Position numbers and translations under genes: made by a program. This document shows positions 19,160-31,942 of a DNA stretch of 64,000 bases, piece after piece. Within the stretch, counting starts at the first letter, position 1. Each line of letters starts with the position of its first letter. The notes under the pieces were generated by a model. It was not told where the DNA came from. It ran no database searches and saw only the letters and a list, made by a program, of their open reading frames with translations. This DNA comes from Volvox africanus (lineage: Eukaryota > Chlorophyta > Chlorophyceae > Chlamydomonadales > Volvocaceae): NCBI GenBank assembly GCA_030268105.1, contig BSDZ01000016.1, forward strand, positions 255,501 to 319,500, read 5' to 3'.

Positions 19160-21378
19160 CTACGTCATTGGGGGGCCCTTCCTTCGTTAACTGATACGCC
19201 TCCCTCCCTTCCATTCCCTCTTTCCTCTCTATCCCCCCCTACGTCTTGTGAACCTGTACGTGTGAATAGCGGATGAACGGCTCAGTTTTCTTTTTTCACT
19301 CCCTTTGCTGTCTGTGCACCGAAACTTCCCAAATGATCCAATAGGTCGAGCATCTTAACGATAACAGTCTACATATATGTGCTGATCCCCTCACTGCAAA
19401 CAGAGACACCAGGCTGCCATGTGCGCAGAGGCATGACCACTGCGTGCATGCGCCAAATTTCCCCAATGGGAGAATCGGCAGGATGGATTTTGTCAATTAC
19501 ACTATAAAGTAAAGTTTGATTCCCGTGATCACAAGAGAGGCGAGCTGGCCATCTGCCCAGAGGAATAGGCCTGTTTCTGCAAGCTGTGGCTTCGGGCAGA
19601 GTCTACGCCGCACATTTCTTACACGCACTAGGAATCCTAAGTCGCTTGTTTCTGCAATACGACGAGAAAACAGGCTGAAACCAATGTAAAGATTAGTTGT
19701 TGAATCAGGATAAATTTTTATGGTAGTTATAATTTCAAGGCGATTGGAGAGTGGGATCTATGTGGTGCTCAAGCGGCTTAATGATGGAATCGACCTCTCA
19801 CTTGCAGAAGGCGACTTCGGTCTGTTCGTTTTTGTTATGATATTCTGTCAGACTTCTTTTATCTTATTACGTGTTCATTATGTGTTCATTTCTTGAACGC
19901 TTGTCAGGACCGTACTGAATTTTCAAATGCGAAGGGTCTTATGTACAACCTTTACATCAAGTCGCTATTTATTCCCCGAAGCTGTATTGTTTCACCAGCG
20001 GTTTGTAGCATCTATTGCTCGCCCAGACTTCGGAGTGTCTCTGTGGCTCGAGGCATAGTGTCAGCTCGCTTGTCCAGCGTTGTGCTGAACTGGACCTTTT
20101 CTCAACTGTTGCGACGCGAGTTTCACAACAGTTTTTAAAGAAAAAGCTACTGGGAGGGTAGCAAACATTCCGCTCGCCTTTTCACTACCCTTTGGGACGA
20201 TTGAAGGTTTCGACATTATTAACCGAGGAAATCGTTTAGGGTTTGTCACTTGGAGCTCGAGCGTGCCTTGCTCTTGCAAACTTAAGTTTTAAAAATTCAC
20301 AAATCTCCCAAAAATCATCAATTGAAATTGGTCAGGGTAGCAGTTTCTATCAGAAGAACTGATTATAGACATTATCTGCCTTGAAATCAAGCGTAAATAA
20401 AATAGTCTCCTAATTAGGCCGCCGGTGGTATTCACAACAAAAATTGAAAAAATTCCCACGTCCTAAAAATATTCAAGAATGTTGCATCCTGCGTGAGCCA
20501 TTATTGCAAGGTGAACCTATTGTTGCCACAGCCGTGGGAACGCTGTAGAAGCTTGCAGAAAAAGACCTAGTGGCTAGCCACACCAGCGGTGCGCGGGGTC
20601 CACTCACGCAACGCATTCACCTTGATCAAGATGTTCGCATATTTACATTTTAAAAATTAATAAATTTTTATACGTATATTCTATAACTACGTTCAGCAGT
20701 GATAGTCTTGCTAGTTTTGCCTGGGTTTCCGGACACGGCACACGAAATTCATGCCTACGTGAAGGTTGAGGCTGGCGTGAAGGTCGCCTCCAGCCACATC
20801 GTTACAATCCTAGATACCTAAGCTGGGGCCCCCTTAGCTGCATCTGGGTACACAGAGGTCTAGATCTCCAGCAAGTGGCACCTAGATATTCAGACCTCCT
20901 TAGCTGTGTCTGGGTACCGAGTGTTCATTTCCGGTCATTTCCGGATTATGGGACGAACTTCGCTTAAACTCATTTAAGCGAACGTTTGGACGAGCAATTA
21001 GCGTTATAATCGTAGTTGAGGCTGTTGGATCAGGTGTGGTATCCCTGGACCTCTTCCTGGACCTATCCCGAACTTTGCCGTACAGGACCTTCAACGCAAG
21101 GATATATTCACTCAATGCTATATGATTGATAGCTGTTTGTAACAGTCTTCACGATTGTCTCTTCACTTTTCACACCCAGAAGCCACATCTATATAATAAA
21201 GATCCCCCCTTAGCCGAGTCTAAATGTCTAGTGGCTCGCATCTAGACCCCCTATAACCGCAGCTAGCCACGAAATCATGTTATTGAAATACCGATATGGG
21301 ATATGGGCCCCTGGTTGGGATATCTAGATGTATTCCATACGCGGCGCCTCAGTTCCAGGATATTCGGAGTAATTATCT

Positions 21379-21430
21379 CACGTGTCAGGCAGTATATCGC
21401 ACGTGTGATATCTATACTGTCTGACACGTG
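21379..21430. repeat. Long near-perfect inverted repeat (hairpin)
   Basis: An 18-nt arm (CACGTGTCAGGCAGTATA, 21379-21396) and its complement (21413-21430) match at 17 of 18 positions across a 16-nt spacer. The spacer itself repeats GCACGTGTGATA, echoed by ACACGTGCGATA just to the right. It could be a small RNA hairpin or the end of a foldback element. Confidence 0.75.
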
Positions 21431-22668
21431 CGATAAGCAAATCATATATAGTAGAACGATATCTATAGCCAGGTGCTTAAGCCCATCTCAGGCCCGTTAA
21501 TACCCTCATTATGTATGTGGATGGAGGTATGCCACGGCGATCAGCTTCTTCATCAGTACCGTTTCCCGATGTTGCATTCCTAACTCGCCGTCTTCCCACC
21601 TTCCAAAGCATTCTGGGCTGTTGCGCTTGTCCGCCAAAGATGCGACGTTGACCTGGATGGTAAATAGAGGCAGACGTGGAGCAAGTCATTCCACGTCCTC
21701 CTTCGAAAATATGACTGAAAACGATCAGTGCTGGGAAGAACCTATCCGCCATATGTTGCATGCGTGTACATCGTACATACATGTTATTTCTTGCATTCAC
21801 CTTCCTTTCGTCACCGTGTTTCCCCGACCTAAAAACCCAAACACCAAACAAACTTCCATCCTGCATACATTAATATTGTTGTGAGCATCATGACAAGAAT
21901 TGTACGCTCCAGCTTCTTGTTGGGCTCCCGATCCCGCCACAATGGACAGCGAAACGCATCTGGCATCATGTCGTTGGCTCTATTAATACTATGGACCGAA
22001 TATGGTCCAAATTTAACTTTTTTTAATCATAAGACGCAAGGATTTCTTAAAGGAAAAGTACGGCTTACTACCAGCCAACTCGCCTACTAGCCAACAACAT
22101 CAAACAGTAACTTTACCATAATTAAATTGTTGCATTAGTAAAATATGAGAGAAGGATAATTATGCGTGGCTAAGTAAGATTTTGGGTACGCCAATAACCA
22201 GTTTTGTGCCCTGCGGTACAGCTTTAACTGTACGGTGGTCGAGGTCAGGGAGCGACGAGAGCTGCCCGTTTACTTCCTGGGATCAGGCGTCGTGCTCGTT
22301 TTTTTGTTTTCCTTGCGGCTTTCGTAGTTTTCGGCTCTGTTTTAGTCGTAGGTGGTAGTCGTGATCAATTGACCTCGCGTCTTGTTTTCATCGCTAATTT
22401 AAAAGTTGTTCGAGCTGAAGTACAGGAATGGTTAGGCGAGTTTCCGGAACGTACCGTTTTATAACGGCGGACGCTAAATGGGTGTTTGGCAGCGTGAGTC
22501 AACCCAACGGACAGCAGCCGTCGCAACGCTACCGCTGCTCTGCCGCAGATCCCGCACGGTCGGTCACAAGTAGCCATGTCTCAACGGGCAGCGATCCAGG
22601 CGCAAATGTAAATAGTCCAGGATGTCTTCGACACGTTTCGACACAGCCATCGCTACGCGAGATCCCCC

Positions 22669-22694
22669 CCCCTAGCAGCTTGACCTGCTAGGGG
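22669..22694. repeat. Perfect 10-bp hairpin CCCCTAGCAG / CTGCTAGGGG
   Basis: The two arms are separated by the 6-nt loop CTTGAC. The region 22660-22790 and the related 23640-23790 are unusually rich in CTAG-centred words (CTAGCAGG, GCTAGCC, CCTAGC), including GGCCCTGCTA/TAGCAGGCC at about 23692-23712. No coding function was seen. Confidence 0.6.
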
Positions 22695-23525
22695 CCCAAG
22701 TGCGTGCGAGGGCTACTAGGTCAGGATAAGGGGGCCTACTAAGCCCCGGCTGTGATCCTGCTAGGCCTGACTTTGATCGTAGCCTAGTCAGATATGCCTG
22801 CCATGTTATCACTAATATCAGACGTCTGTTCGAACGTACTAATGAAGATATGGACAAAAGTTGCAGTGTCACGTCCCGGTCTGTTCATTAACTTATTGAA
22901 CATTCGCTCACGATCCAATTTTCTGTCGCCACTGTCCTCATAGAGACGGGAGGTGGTGATGTTTACCATGCTAATTGCATTATAGTTCTTATTATCAACA
23001 TATACAGCGCCTCCACTTGTTGCGGAATTACGATTCACTTAGGGTTTTAGGGTTTTATGATTTACACGGCCTTTCATGCACTGCTTATTGTTTCACGATC
23101 TTTTAATTTTGAGCGCACCGGTAATGGAGGCCGAGACGTTTCAAGGGCCACATGGCAAATATTTTGTACCTTTATCGATCCACATATCTATCATTTATAG
23201 CTATATCAAGAAAATAGAGAGAGACAGATAAGTCTACCTTATATTATGAAGGGTTTAACCTCAATCATGGATACTTATTCTGATGCTTATAATGTCTATG
23301 GAGCGGCAGGATTTAAATCCTGGGGACTTTTCCAGAACGTGACGGTTACGGCCACGTAATATCTATTCCCCCCATACCCAAGATTTAACAATCAAAGAAT
23401 GCGATTGAGGGTGAGATTGAACGTGTCCAACAAAATGAGTTTTTACATTGTGAAAATTAATTAAGATCTCAGGCTTAGCAATTCAGTAACAGATGGATAT
23501 TGGCTACCTTGCAGACAGCCTAACA

Positions 23526-23627
23526 GGTGTTGTACCTCTGTTGTGTCGGCCTACAAAGGCCCGATCGGAAGATGACAGTCGACTGCCCAATCTTTGACAC
23601 TACCCGTAGATACCCCAGGATACTACA
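23526..23627. repeat. Dispersed repeat, copy 2 (partner at 6762)
   Basis: It shares ACCTCTGTTG, AAAGGCCCGATCGGAAGATG, GACACTACCCGTA and ATACTACA in order with 6762-6870. The family is unknown. Confidence 0.6.
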
Positions 23628-24404
23628 ACAGGCTTTGTCTCATTTGCTGATGACATATCTAGGGTTACTGGATAGGCTAGCAGATGTCCCGGCCCTGCTA
23701 CCTAGCAGGCCCCTTGCTAGCCTAAAGCTAGGTAGCCGATACGTATCCGGCTAGGCTCAAGTTGCTAGGCCTAGCATCCCCTATCGGATAGGGTGGGTTT
23801 TCGCATAGGGCATGGTAGCAATTGACAATGAAGCGCCCAATTGCCGAACCTCCCTGATGACCCGCGACATCAACCTCATTACAGCTAATGCCACGATGGC
23901 CGACAACTCAGATAAACTGCCGTTCTTGCAACAACTCACGTCTGTCCTGGATCTTCAGATCACCATGCAGAATCGACAGCGCTTCACATGGAAAGCGGAG
24001 GTGATCGTACATACGTAGCCGTCCGGTAAACCTAAGGTCCTTTCGTTAGACCAACTGGCAGCTGCTGGATGGAAGTAATAATGATCTCAGCCGGTCTTCC
24101 ATTCAGCGGTATTGAGTGGGGGAACCAGTGGGTATTCTCATTTATACATACATGCACAACTGAATGAAGCAGTAGGTTGGGGTGGGGATGGCACCTGCTG
24201 GGGGCCTCCGTGGCGGGGCCCGGGAAACAACAACCGGTGGCTGGTCATGCGGTGGAAAATCATATCCACAGAGGGGCCACTCCAGGGAGCCTTACCGTAC
24301 AAAAGCTCTTACGAAAGGATGTAAGAGGACTACCGATCGCTGACGGCGGTGGAGTATGACGCCGCACCATCTTTCATCCATCAATTTGAATCAGGTATAC
24401 ATGC

Positions 24405-24468
24405 ATATGTACAATCTTAACAATATATATATACATATGTACAATCTTAACAATATATATATACATAT
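24405..24468. repeat. Tandem duplication of a ~31-bp AT-rich unit
   Basis: ACATATGTACAATCTTAACA followed by an ATATATAT run occurs twice in direct succession, perfectly or nearly so. Confidence 0.75.
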
Positions 24469-26059
24469 CTTGATTAAGGTGAAAGCTCTCTGTGAGTGGA
24501 CCTCGCGCACCACTGACCTGCTGTGTACATAAAAACGTAGTACAGACGCAGAGAATATCTTTTCTAAAATGTGTACTTGTCCACAGCGTTGAAACTGACT
24601 CGAAAATAGATGGAGCCCTAACTTGTCGAGCTCTGAATTGACGCATAGAGGTAAGGAAGCTGATAGACGTAGGTGCGACATGGGAGTACGGCGTTTTCAC
24701 CGCTCTCTGAAACGCCGCCAACAATACGGAACTGAGATTGGAAAGATATTACATCATCCAGATCATTCCTCATTACCATGAATAATTACACTTGAGTAAC
24801 TACTTCATTCGTTACTATGAGCAGCAGACTCATAACATTATGTCTAGTCCGCCCCGAAAGATAAGACATTGTCGCGCGCGGTCCTAAGAGTCTCCTGGCT
24901 CGTCCGGGCGTTACGAGCGCTTTTGAGTTTGTGATATTATAACAATCATCATCAAAGTTTTTTACAGCCCATGAAATTGTAAAAGCTCCGCTCCTCCTTG
25001 CGATCCGTGTATTTATTTTGCAACCTGCCTGCCATTCCAGTCTACGGTCCTGTACATCATTTGCAAGGGGTGCACATCAATTCACGCCTAATTCGTCTTC
25101 AATCATAACATACATATAGCAAGACCTAGCATTTAGTTATGCTCAGTATTAGATGTTGCTAGCGGGCTCGATTGCCGCAGCCGATGTAGTTTCCGAGCGA
25201 AGTAGGACGCGCACTTAACCTTTACAAAAACCCATGATTTCTAAGATTAGATACTTTAAGATTTGTCTACACTAGTTGCATATTATTTATTGGGGCAGCG
25301 ATATAATGCTCAATGCGTCGAGCCGTCTAGTACGGCGGGTGCGGGAGCCAAACAAAAAGCCGGCTAATATATAGCTTTTCAAAATGCTCATGAAATTATT
25401 AAGCAGTTTGGAGATTGTTTTATGATTTGATGTTTAGGCCGGAGGAATACATGCAGTGATGAAAGGAAGATGCATGCAAGCAGTCTACGAGCATGTACGA
25501 GTGACCAAGGAGTGACCATGCACACACAAATGCACGCACGGCAGATCGGTCATTCCCAGCACTACTGAATCGTTTTCTGTTGTTGATTAAAGACAATATT
25601 GAACATGGTGCTCCACCTCTGTTTCTGCTAATTTAGTACCTTGCTTGTAGGTCAGTATTGCATCTTCCGAGGACACGCGCAGCAGCGCCAAGGACCTGAA
25701 AACTATACAAAAGGTGGGAAGCTGCAAAAAACTGACAGGCGACAATGATCAATAATCTCGGAAGCACGGAAGCACAGGATTCTGAATCATTATCTTGGGG
25801 CTACGCACCCGCCTTTCTTCGCTCCCGCCATACCATCTTCGCACCCTTCCCCGCATCCAGCCGGTCAGATGAGATCTAAAAGTTAGGTTCAATTGGAATT
25901 CTCACACCCCGATATGTGGATCCCTACCGTGCGTAGTATCAACTCCGTATGGGAAGAGAGGCGCATGTGAACGAACCCACATGACGTGGTCTCGACTAAG
26001 TTTGAATTTACATACATACCTTATATATGCTCATGAGCTTATATATCATTACGGTGTTG

Positions 26060-27560
26060 ATGATACACGTAGATGTGATCAACCGATGAAATGTACCAAA
26101 CTCAAGTGAGTATAATAATACTGAGAGAGTCACAGTTAACCCTTAACCACTACGCTTACATGTAGAGGGTATAGCCAAGGAGCTACTTACACGTACAGCG
26201 AGATGCAAACGTCAGTAATGCAATAATACAATAAAACAACACGCATGTCGATATGCGGTCATCATGGTCGCATACATACATACATAAGTGGTGCGTGTAT
26301 GCATGGTAGGGTGCCGGGTAACAAATAAAGCATGCATGCATCAGACATACAACCATTCATCTGTCCATCCATCCGGCCAAAACTATCTAGTCCACTTACT
26401 CAGGTGCCTGCTATGTATCTGTGTACATGCTAATCCACATACTAGTCACTTATCACATCATGCGTCCACGTGTCCATATAGATGCACGGTTGCATACAAA
26501 ACGATATCTATATATCTATGTCTCTCTCTCTCTCTCTCTGTCTATATAGATATAGATATAGATATAGATATAGATATAGATATAGATATAGATGTCATGC
26601 GCTCGAGGAGCGCGGCTGCGTAGCTCTCCTCAGATCCCTTGCCCGTGAACCCCAGCGGCTCTGCCATCCGCTCCCGCACGGCAGGAGGAACGATTGGCTT
26701 CATGCCGAACATGAGTTCGTACGGTGAGTACCGAGTCGAAGCCTGCGGTGAGCAGCGGTAGGCGAGTGCCAGCCAGGGGAGGTGTTGGTCCCAGGTGTCG
26801 CTCCTCTTGACGTCCCCACAATACTTGCGTAGTGCCGCCTTCACCACTCGCACCATCCGCTCGGCCGCCCCGTCTGCTTGCGGGTGACCGGCAGAGGTGA
26901 AGCGATGGGCAACGAAACACTGGTGTAGGAGCTGATGAAAGGCCCCCTGATATTCTCCCCCGCGATCCGTGAGCACCTCGGCAGACCACGGGAGGTCTCC
27001 TCAGGTTGCTTGCTGTGCAGCGGGTAGAACTCCGCGTGCTTGGTGAAGTGTTCGATGCAGACCATGACGAAGGTGAAGCCAAACGGCTCGGTGGGCGGCA
27101 GAGGCCTCGCTAGGTCCACGCCCCAGCGGTAGAACATGCTCCTGATCGCCAGGGGCTGCAGTTGCACCGGGCGCGCCGTACCAATGCTGTTGGTCATATT
27201 GCACAGCTTGCAGCCGAGCACGACCTCCTGCACGGTTCAACGCATCCGGTACCACCAGTAGCCCAGCTGCACCAACACCAGTGTCCGCCGAATGCCAAGG
27301 TGGGCCACCGCATGGACTCACCGCACGATGGCCTCCCGGTCTTCGGGCGGCGGGCAGACCCGCGTCGAGCCATCACTGAGAGCTCTAAGCAGTTGATCCC
27401 CCGCCCACCGGTACAACGCGGCCCGTCGGAGCACGTGTCGCGCCGGCCGCCCATCCTCCTCCGTGACCCCCGCCGGCGCCCCACGAAGGAACGCCAGCGT
27501 TGACGCATCACGCCAGACGTCAGGGTCTTGGGCCTCCGCTAAGGCATTTTCCCGTAACTC
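26060..27560 (-). mobile_element. Second Ty3/gypsy remnant, integrase region
   Basis: Minus-strand sequence from about 27500 to 26600 encodes a broken gypsy integrase: HAVAHLGIRRTLVLVQLGYW with the HH part and a following GCKLCNM CC part of the zinc finger, FYRWGVDLARPLPPTEPFGF with the first core Asp, LTDRGGEYQGAFHQLL with the second Asp, then SAGHPQADGAAERMVR with the Glu, and WLALAYRCSPQASTRYSPYE. At least two stops and one frame change occur. Sequence at 26060-26230 recurs at 61790-61970 and may belong to its 3' LTR. The GC-rich DNA up to about 28350 may be further pol remnant, but I found no domain there. Confidence 0.8.
26521..26594. repeat. Microsatellite (TC)n followed by (TAGATA)n
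   Basis: A TCTCTCTCTC run is followed by about eight TATAGA units. It extends the integrase reading frame as an artificial Ile/Ser tail at 26600-26542, which is not real coding. Confidence 0.95.
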
Positions 27561-28640
27561 AGGGCCGCCGCTACCGCAGCAGTGGCCATCACCATGAGCC
27601 CAGGCGCCCGCTGCGAGAGCAGGGCGCAGGCCTACGGCATGAGCAGGTTGTTCGCATCCACCATGACTGAGTTGTGTATCACCCCGGCCGCCAGTCCCGC
27701 CGCCGATCCCACAGCCGCGAGTGCAGCTACAGGAGCCAGCGGCGTCAGGTCGGATCCCCCCCTTGCGGCAAGGCCGTGAGGTGCTTCATCGCAGGATGCT
27801 GCATGTCATGGGGCGTGATGAAAGCGCGATGCAGCACCATGCAGAGGGAAAGCGCGACCTAGAAGACCGGCGGCGGAGACGACCGCTCCAGCAGCTCCAG
27901 CTCCAGCTCCAGCATGAAATCCCGCGACGTTCGTAGCCAGAAGCCCGCCGCCGCTGTGTAGTCAGCGGCGGTGACCTGGCAGGGAGCGCGGATGGGGCAC
28001 GCACGCAGTGGCGTCCCGGTGACCGCAGGCGGTGGCAAGGCCACTCACGGCCGCCCAGGTAAGTCACACGCCACATACAGCGGGGCGAGAACCGTGCACG
28101 CCGCCGCCGGCACACAACCGGCCAGCAGTAGCGCGGCTAGGTCACGCCCATCAGGCGGGCGCAACTCTGTGACACAGTGCTGCAAGTGCACCGCGTTGGG
28201 CGAGGTTGGTGTAGAGGCAGCTCAAACGGTGAACTGCCGCGCCAGTGACGGCGGCATCCAGGAGCACAGGCAGCCCAACGAGCCACCCAGCATCCGGCGC
28301 CGCGTCGACGTTGACGAAGGGAACCTCCAAGAGGAAGCCCGGCAGCTAGCAATTAACATAAAATGCTTGAGACAGCACGGCTGGGATGGCTACGGATTAA
28401 AGAGGTTCAGCAAGGAGACGCCAGACCTTCTTTACTCACGATTAACAAACTAACTGTCATCCCTCTTTCACCTTCCCATAATGAAGACAGGCCACGAACA
28501 TACCAGTAGACTCGGTCCTGTGCATTCTGAATGACCCATGGTTCACATTCATCTGCATGCGTATGTGACTGATGAAAACCCAACTATTATTATTATGACC
28601 ACATATTCTCCTTTTGATCATCAAAATACAAGGTCAAACG
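27560..28640. other. GC-rich stretch without an assignable gene
   Basis: Several overlapping open frames on both strands reflect high GC only. It contains a CAGCTC run (27890-27912, CTCCAGCTCCAGCTCCAGC). It probably includes decayed retroelement sequence and the 5' flank of the next gene. Confidence 0.45.
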
Positions 28641-31600
28641 ATGTCGAGGTCATGGGAAATGCGTCGTTGGATTACCGCAGCGCAGGATTTTAGCGCGCCG
28701 CTGATTCGCTTGCTGGTGTCCATAAGGTCAGGTAGCATTTGCCCGAATGACAATAGCTTGGATGAAACCGAGATGGCCGAAAGGCTTGCAGCTGTCCAAG
28801 TTAGTGCCGCTTTATGCGCGCTGCAGCCGGGTGGCCCCTCCATAAGCTGGGCCACATCGTCCTATCGACAAGTCACTGTCGTCGTTAGTGGAAAGGTAGC
28901 TGGAACTTTTATTTGGACAGAGCTCCTCTTGGTCAGCTGCGCTGTAGAAAACAATGAAGCCTAACTTAATTGCTACCACCTGCATGCGAAACAGCGGTAG
29001 GTTTTCCCGACATTCCAGTACAGCTCCTTCCGATTGCAGGCTAATGCGGCAGCTGGTTACAAGGCTCTTGCAGCCAATGCGACAAAGCTGGGCTACAAGC
29101 TGGGGGACGTGAAGTCGACAGTCGTGGTGACGCCTATGCAATACGAGGACCTGCAGAGGACCGCCGAGTCGGCCGTGAGCCACGCTTTACAACTAATGGG
29201 CTGGAACAGGCAAGCAATTCACAATTCAACAACGTATGAGCAATATCATACTAGCACAGTATGACGACATTGTGCGTAAGGGCACAAAGCCGTTTAATGC
29301 AGCATGCAGGAAGCTCGTATGTCTACCCTCGCGGTTACCTAAGACGGAATCTTTCAATCAAGATTTCGAGTTGTGGGTCAGCAGTTGGGGGTTCTTCATT
29401 TGTATCTGTTGCTGACGTTCATGAGTGCATCGGGGTCGGCTTCACGCGCGCCAGGACCACCACAACTCAACCGGTGTCCATGACGACGCTTCCCTTCCAT
29501 AAACCCGCCGATCTTAGCCCAACACAACTCATGTACTCAACTGCTCATCCCTGTGTCGGTCTGCCATGTTCATGCAGGCTGGGACTGATGTGGGTCCGTG
29601 GCGACTTCATAGCGGAGGCGCCGGGTCGTACTGCCATAGTGGCGGCTACAGAGCTGTCCGTACAGCCAGCATCAGCTTCCATTGCGACCGTGGCCCTGGG
29701 CTTCATGAAAACCGGTGCGTGGTTGGATGGTTGGTGGTTGGAAGGCGAGCACGTGCAGCGGATGGATGCATCCGCCCAACACCGTTTGAGCCAACGCATG
29801 CTTTGGGCAAATATCGGTAGCCCGCTAGCGTCATCCACCTGCTTAACCATATTAGCTTTATTGCGCTGCTGCTAACCGCCAAGCAACGGCTGAACGAACG
29901 ATTGGCGGGGCATCTGTACATACACAGTACCGTACCCTGTGCCGGCGGATGCGCGCAGTCATCAGAAATTGCGGATTGCAGTTTTACATTTGCGGACAAA
30001 AAGGAGCCGCAACCGCAGCCGTAGCCTACGTGTCTCGTCCGATGCAAAACGGTTTGGACTTGCAACTTGCTCGTTTATGCCACCTTCCTTCCCCCCTTCC
30101 TGGTCAACTGCCCATCTGCCAATCTATCGTCTTACCGTTTTGCTGGAGCAGGAATGTACAAATTCTGCCGGGTGTGGCCGCTGCACAAGCCCGTTGCTGG
30201 TGCGAATGCTGCTGCTTCCCGATTCGATATAGGAACCAAGACGGGGTTGGGTGAGCTGCCGCAGAAGGATGAAAATACAAGGGAACAGGAGCGAGAGGGA
30301 GAGGTGGCACGTGAGACGGAGCTTGCTCAGTTATTTGCGGACAAGGCGGCATTGCGGAGCGCCGTATCGCGGCTATCGGAAGTTCACGTCACGGTGGTCG
30401 GCCCTGGCACGTGAGTTACCAGCTTGGAACATGATGTATTACCAAGATAGACGTTATGCGTGTCGATGGGAAGTGATGACTAATTTACCACTCCATCGTA
30501 CACAGGGCCCACCTGACCCTTGATCGTACGAGTCCGCCTCTGAACTCTCTTCGTCTTTCACCCCATACTCCATGCCCCTGGACTCTGCTCGCAGCAACCA
30601 TACAGTTCGTTTCTTATCAGCTATAAGCACCCGCTAAAAATGCCCCTCTCCCAGCGACGTTTCGGCCTCGTTCGCTACAAGATCCGCGTGGACTTGGATC
30701 CGCGTTTTATTGCTACATGTAGGTTTTCCGACCTACCTGTGTCCCGCGTCCTTGCCAGTACCGCGTGCATTATAGGCCTGAAGCCGCCGCCTGCCAATAC
30801 CGCGGCGGCGAAACACCTGAGGGACACCTGGCTGGTCCGTTTTGGGCTGCGGCTGCCGGAGCGACTGGGCGGCTTTGTAGCGGAGGTCGTCTCAAGCCCT
30901 GAGGCCGACCCCGACGACGCTTGGGATGTGCCCGGGTGTTGCCTGTGGGCCGCCAATGCAGGCGGTGGCGGCGCTGCCACCAGCGGTCTCGTGCCGGTTC
31001 CGCATTCGCAGTGGCCAACCAGCCCTGAGCAAGTGGCGGACCAGCTCGTGAAGGACTTGGTCCATGCTTCCGCTGCCGGCGGCAGCGGCTTTCCCTTCTG
31101 GGGACCTGCTGGAGTCATACCACGGCCGGAGGCGCCGCCGGGTGCTGAAGCCGCACTGGCGAAGCTCCAGGCCGGAGTAGTCGTACCGCAGCCGCCGACA
31201 GCGGTAGGGGAGGCACGTGCTGGTGCGGCCATGCCGGCGAGGACAGGAGACAATACGGGGTGGACAGTAGCGGTGGAGGTGGCGGCATCGGGGTTCCGAG
31301 CCGCTCCGGCGCTGGCGCCGGAGACGCAGGTCATACGCCGTACCATCGATCCAGATACTAACGCCGATGCCGCAGGCTGTGTTGCTGAAGGCATGGTCGA
31401 TGCCGAGCTGGCGGCGGCGCTGTGCGGCAGCGGAGATGACATTACCGGTCGCGCTGGCGGCAGCGCGGCCGCTTGCAGTGCAATGTTTCAGCGCAGCAGC
31501 GATGAGGCGCTGCGGGCCGCTGCAGAGGTGCGGGCCGCCAATCGCGTCCGAGAGAAGGCGTTTTGGGGCCGCTACCAGGCATTCCGTAAGGCCCGGAAGG

Positions 31601-31861
31601 CAAGTTGGAGGGGCGTGAGGAAATAGGGCGGACCCCATGCAAGTCATAGCGAAGCTACGTATCCACCGGTACTCCAGGAAGGCATAGATAAAGGTTTGGG
31701 CCTTTGGCACCGTTGAACAGCTATCGCAAGGGTACGCCCCGCTGCATCAAGGCTTCCAACTGGCACTTCTTAACACTTGTGGTATTGCCATGCTGGTGTT
31801 TCCCCCTGCTCCACGACGATGGCTTCTGAAACTCTTACAATCTTTTATCCGCCGCCCGCCG

Positions 31862-31902
<41 letters not shown>

Positions 31903-31910
31903 CCCCGAAC

Positions 31911-31942
<32 letters not shown>

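Larger units (their letters stand above)
19165..26059. other. Gene-poor intergenic stretch
   Basis: About 6.9 kb in which only short frames without family motifs occur. It contains several palindromes (listed separately), a dispersed repeat (23526-23627), a tandem pair (24405-24468) and a short telomere-like stretch (TTAGGGTTTTAGGGTTTTA at 23039-23057). Composition alternates between AT-rich (for example 19680-20500, 24900-25400) and GC-rich patches. No tRNA, rRNA or convincing exon was recognised. Confidence 0.6.

Noticed and set aside
26542..26600. Poly Ile/Ser tail on the gypsy integrase frame
   Set aside because: It is the translation of the TAGATA microsatellite.
30675..31442. Long minus-strand frame of 255 codons
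   Set aside because: It is an antisense shadow of the GC-rich fifth exon of the SAP-motif gene, which has phase-consistent splicing on the plus strand.
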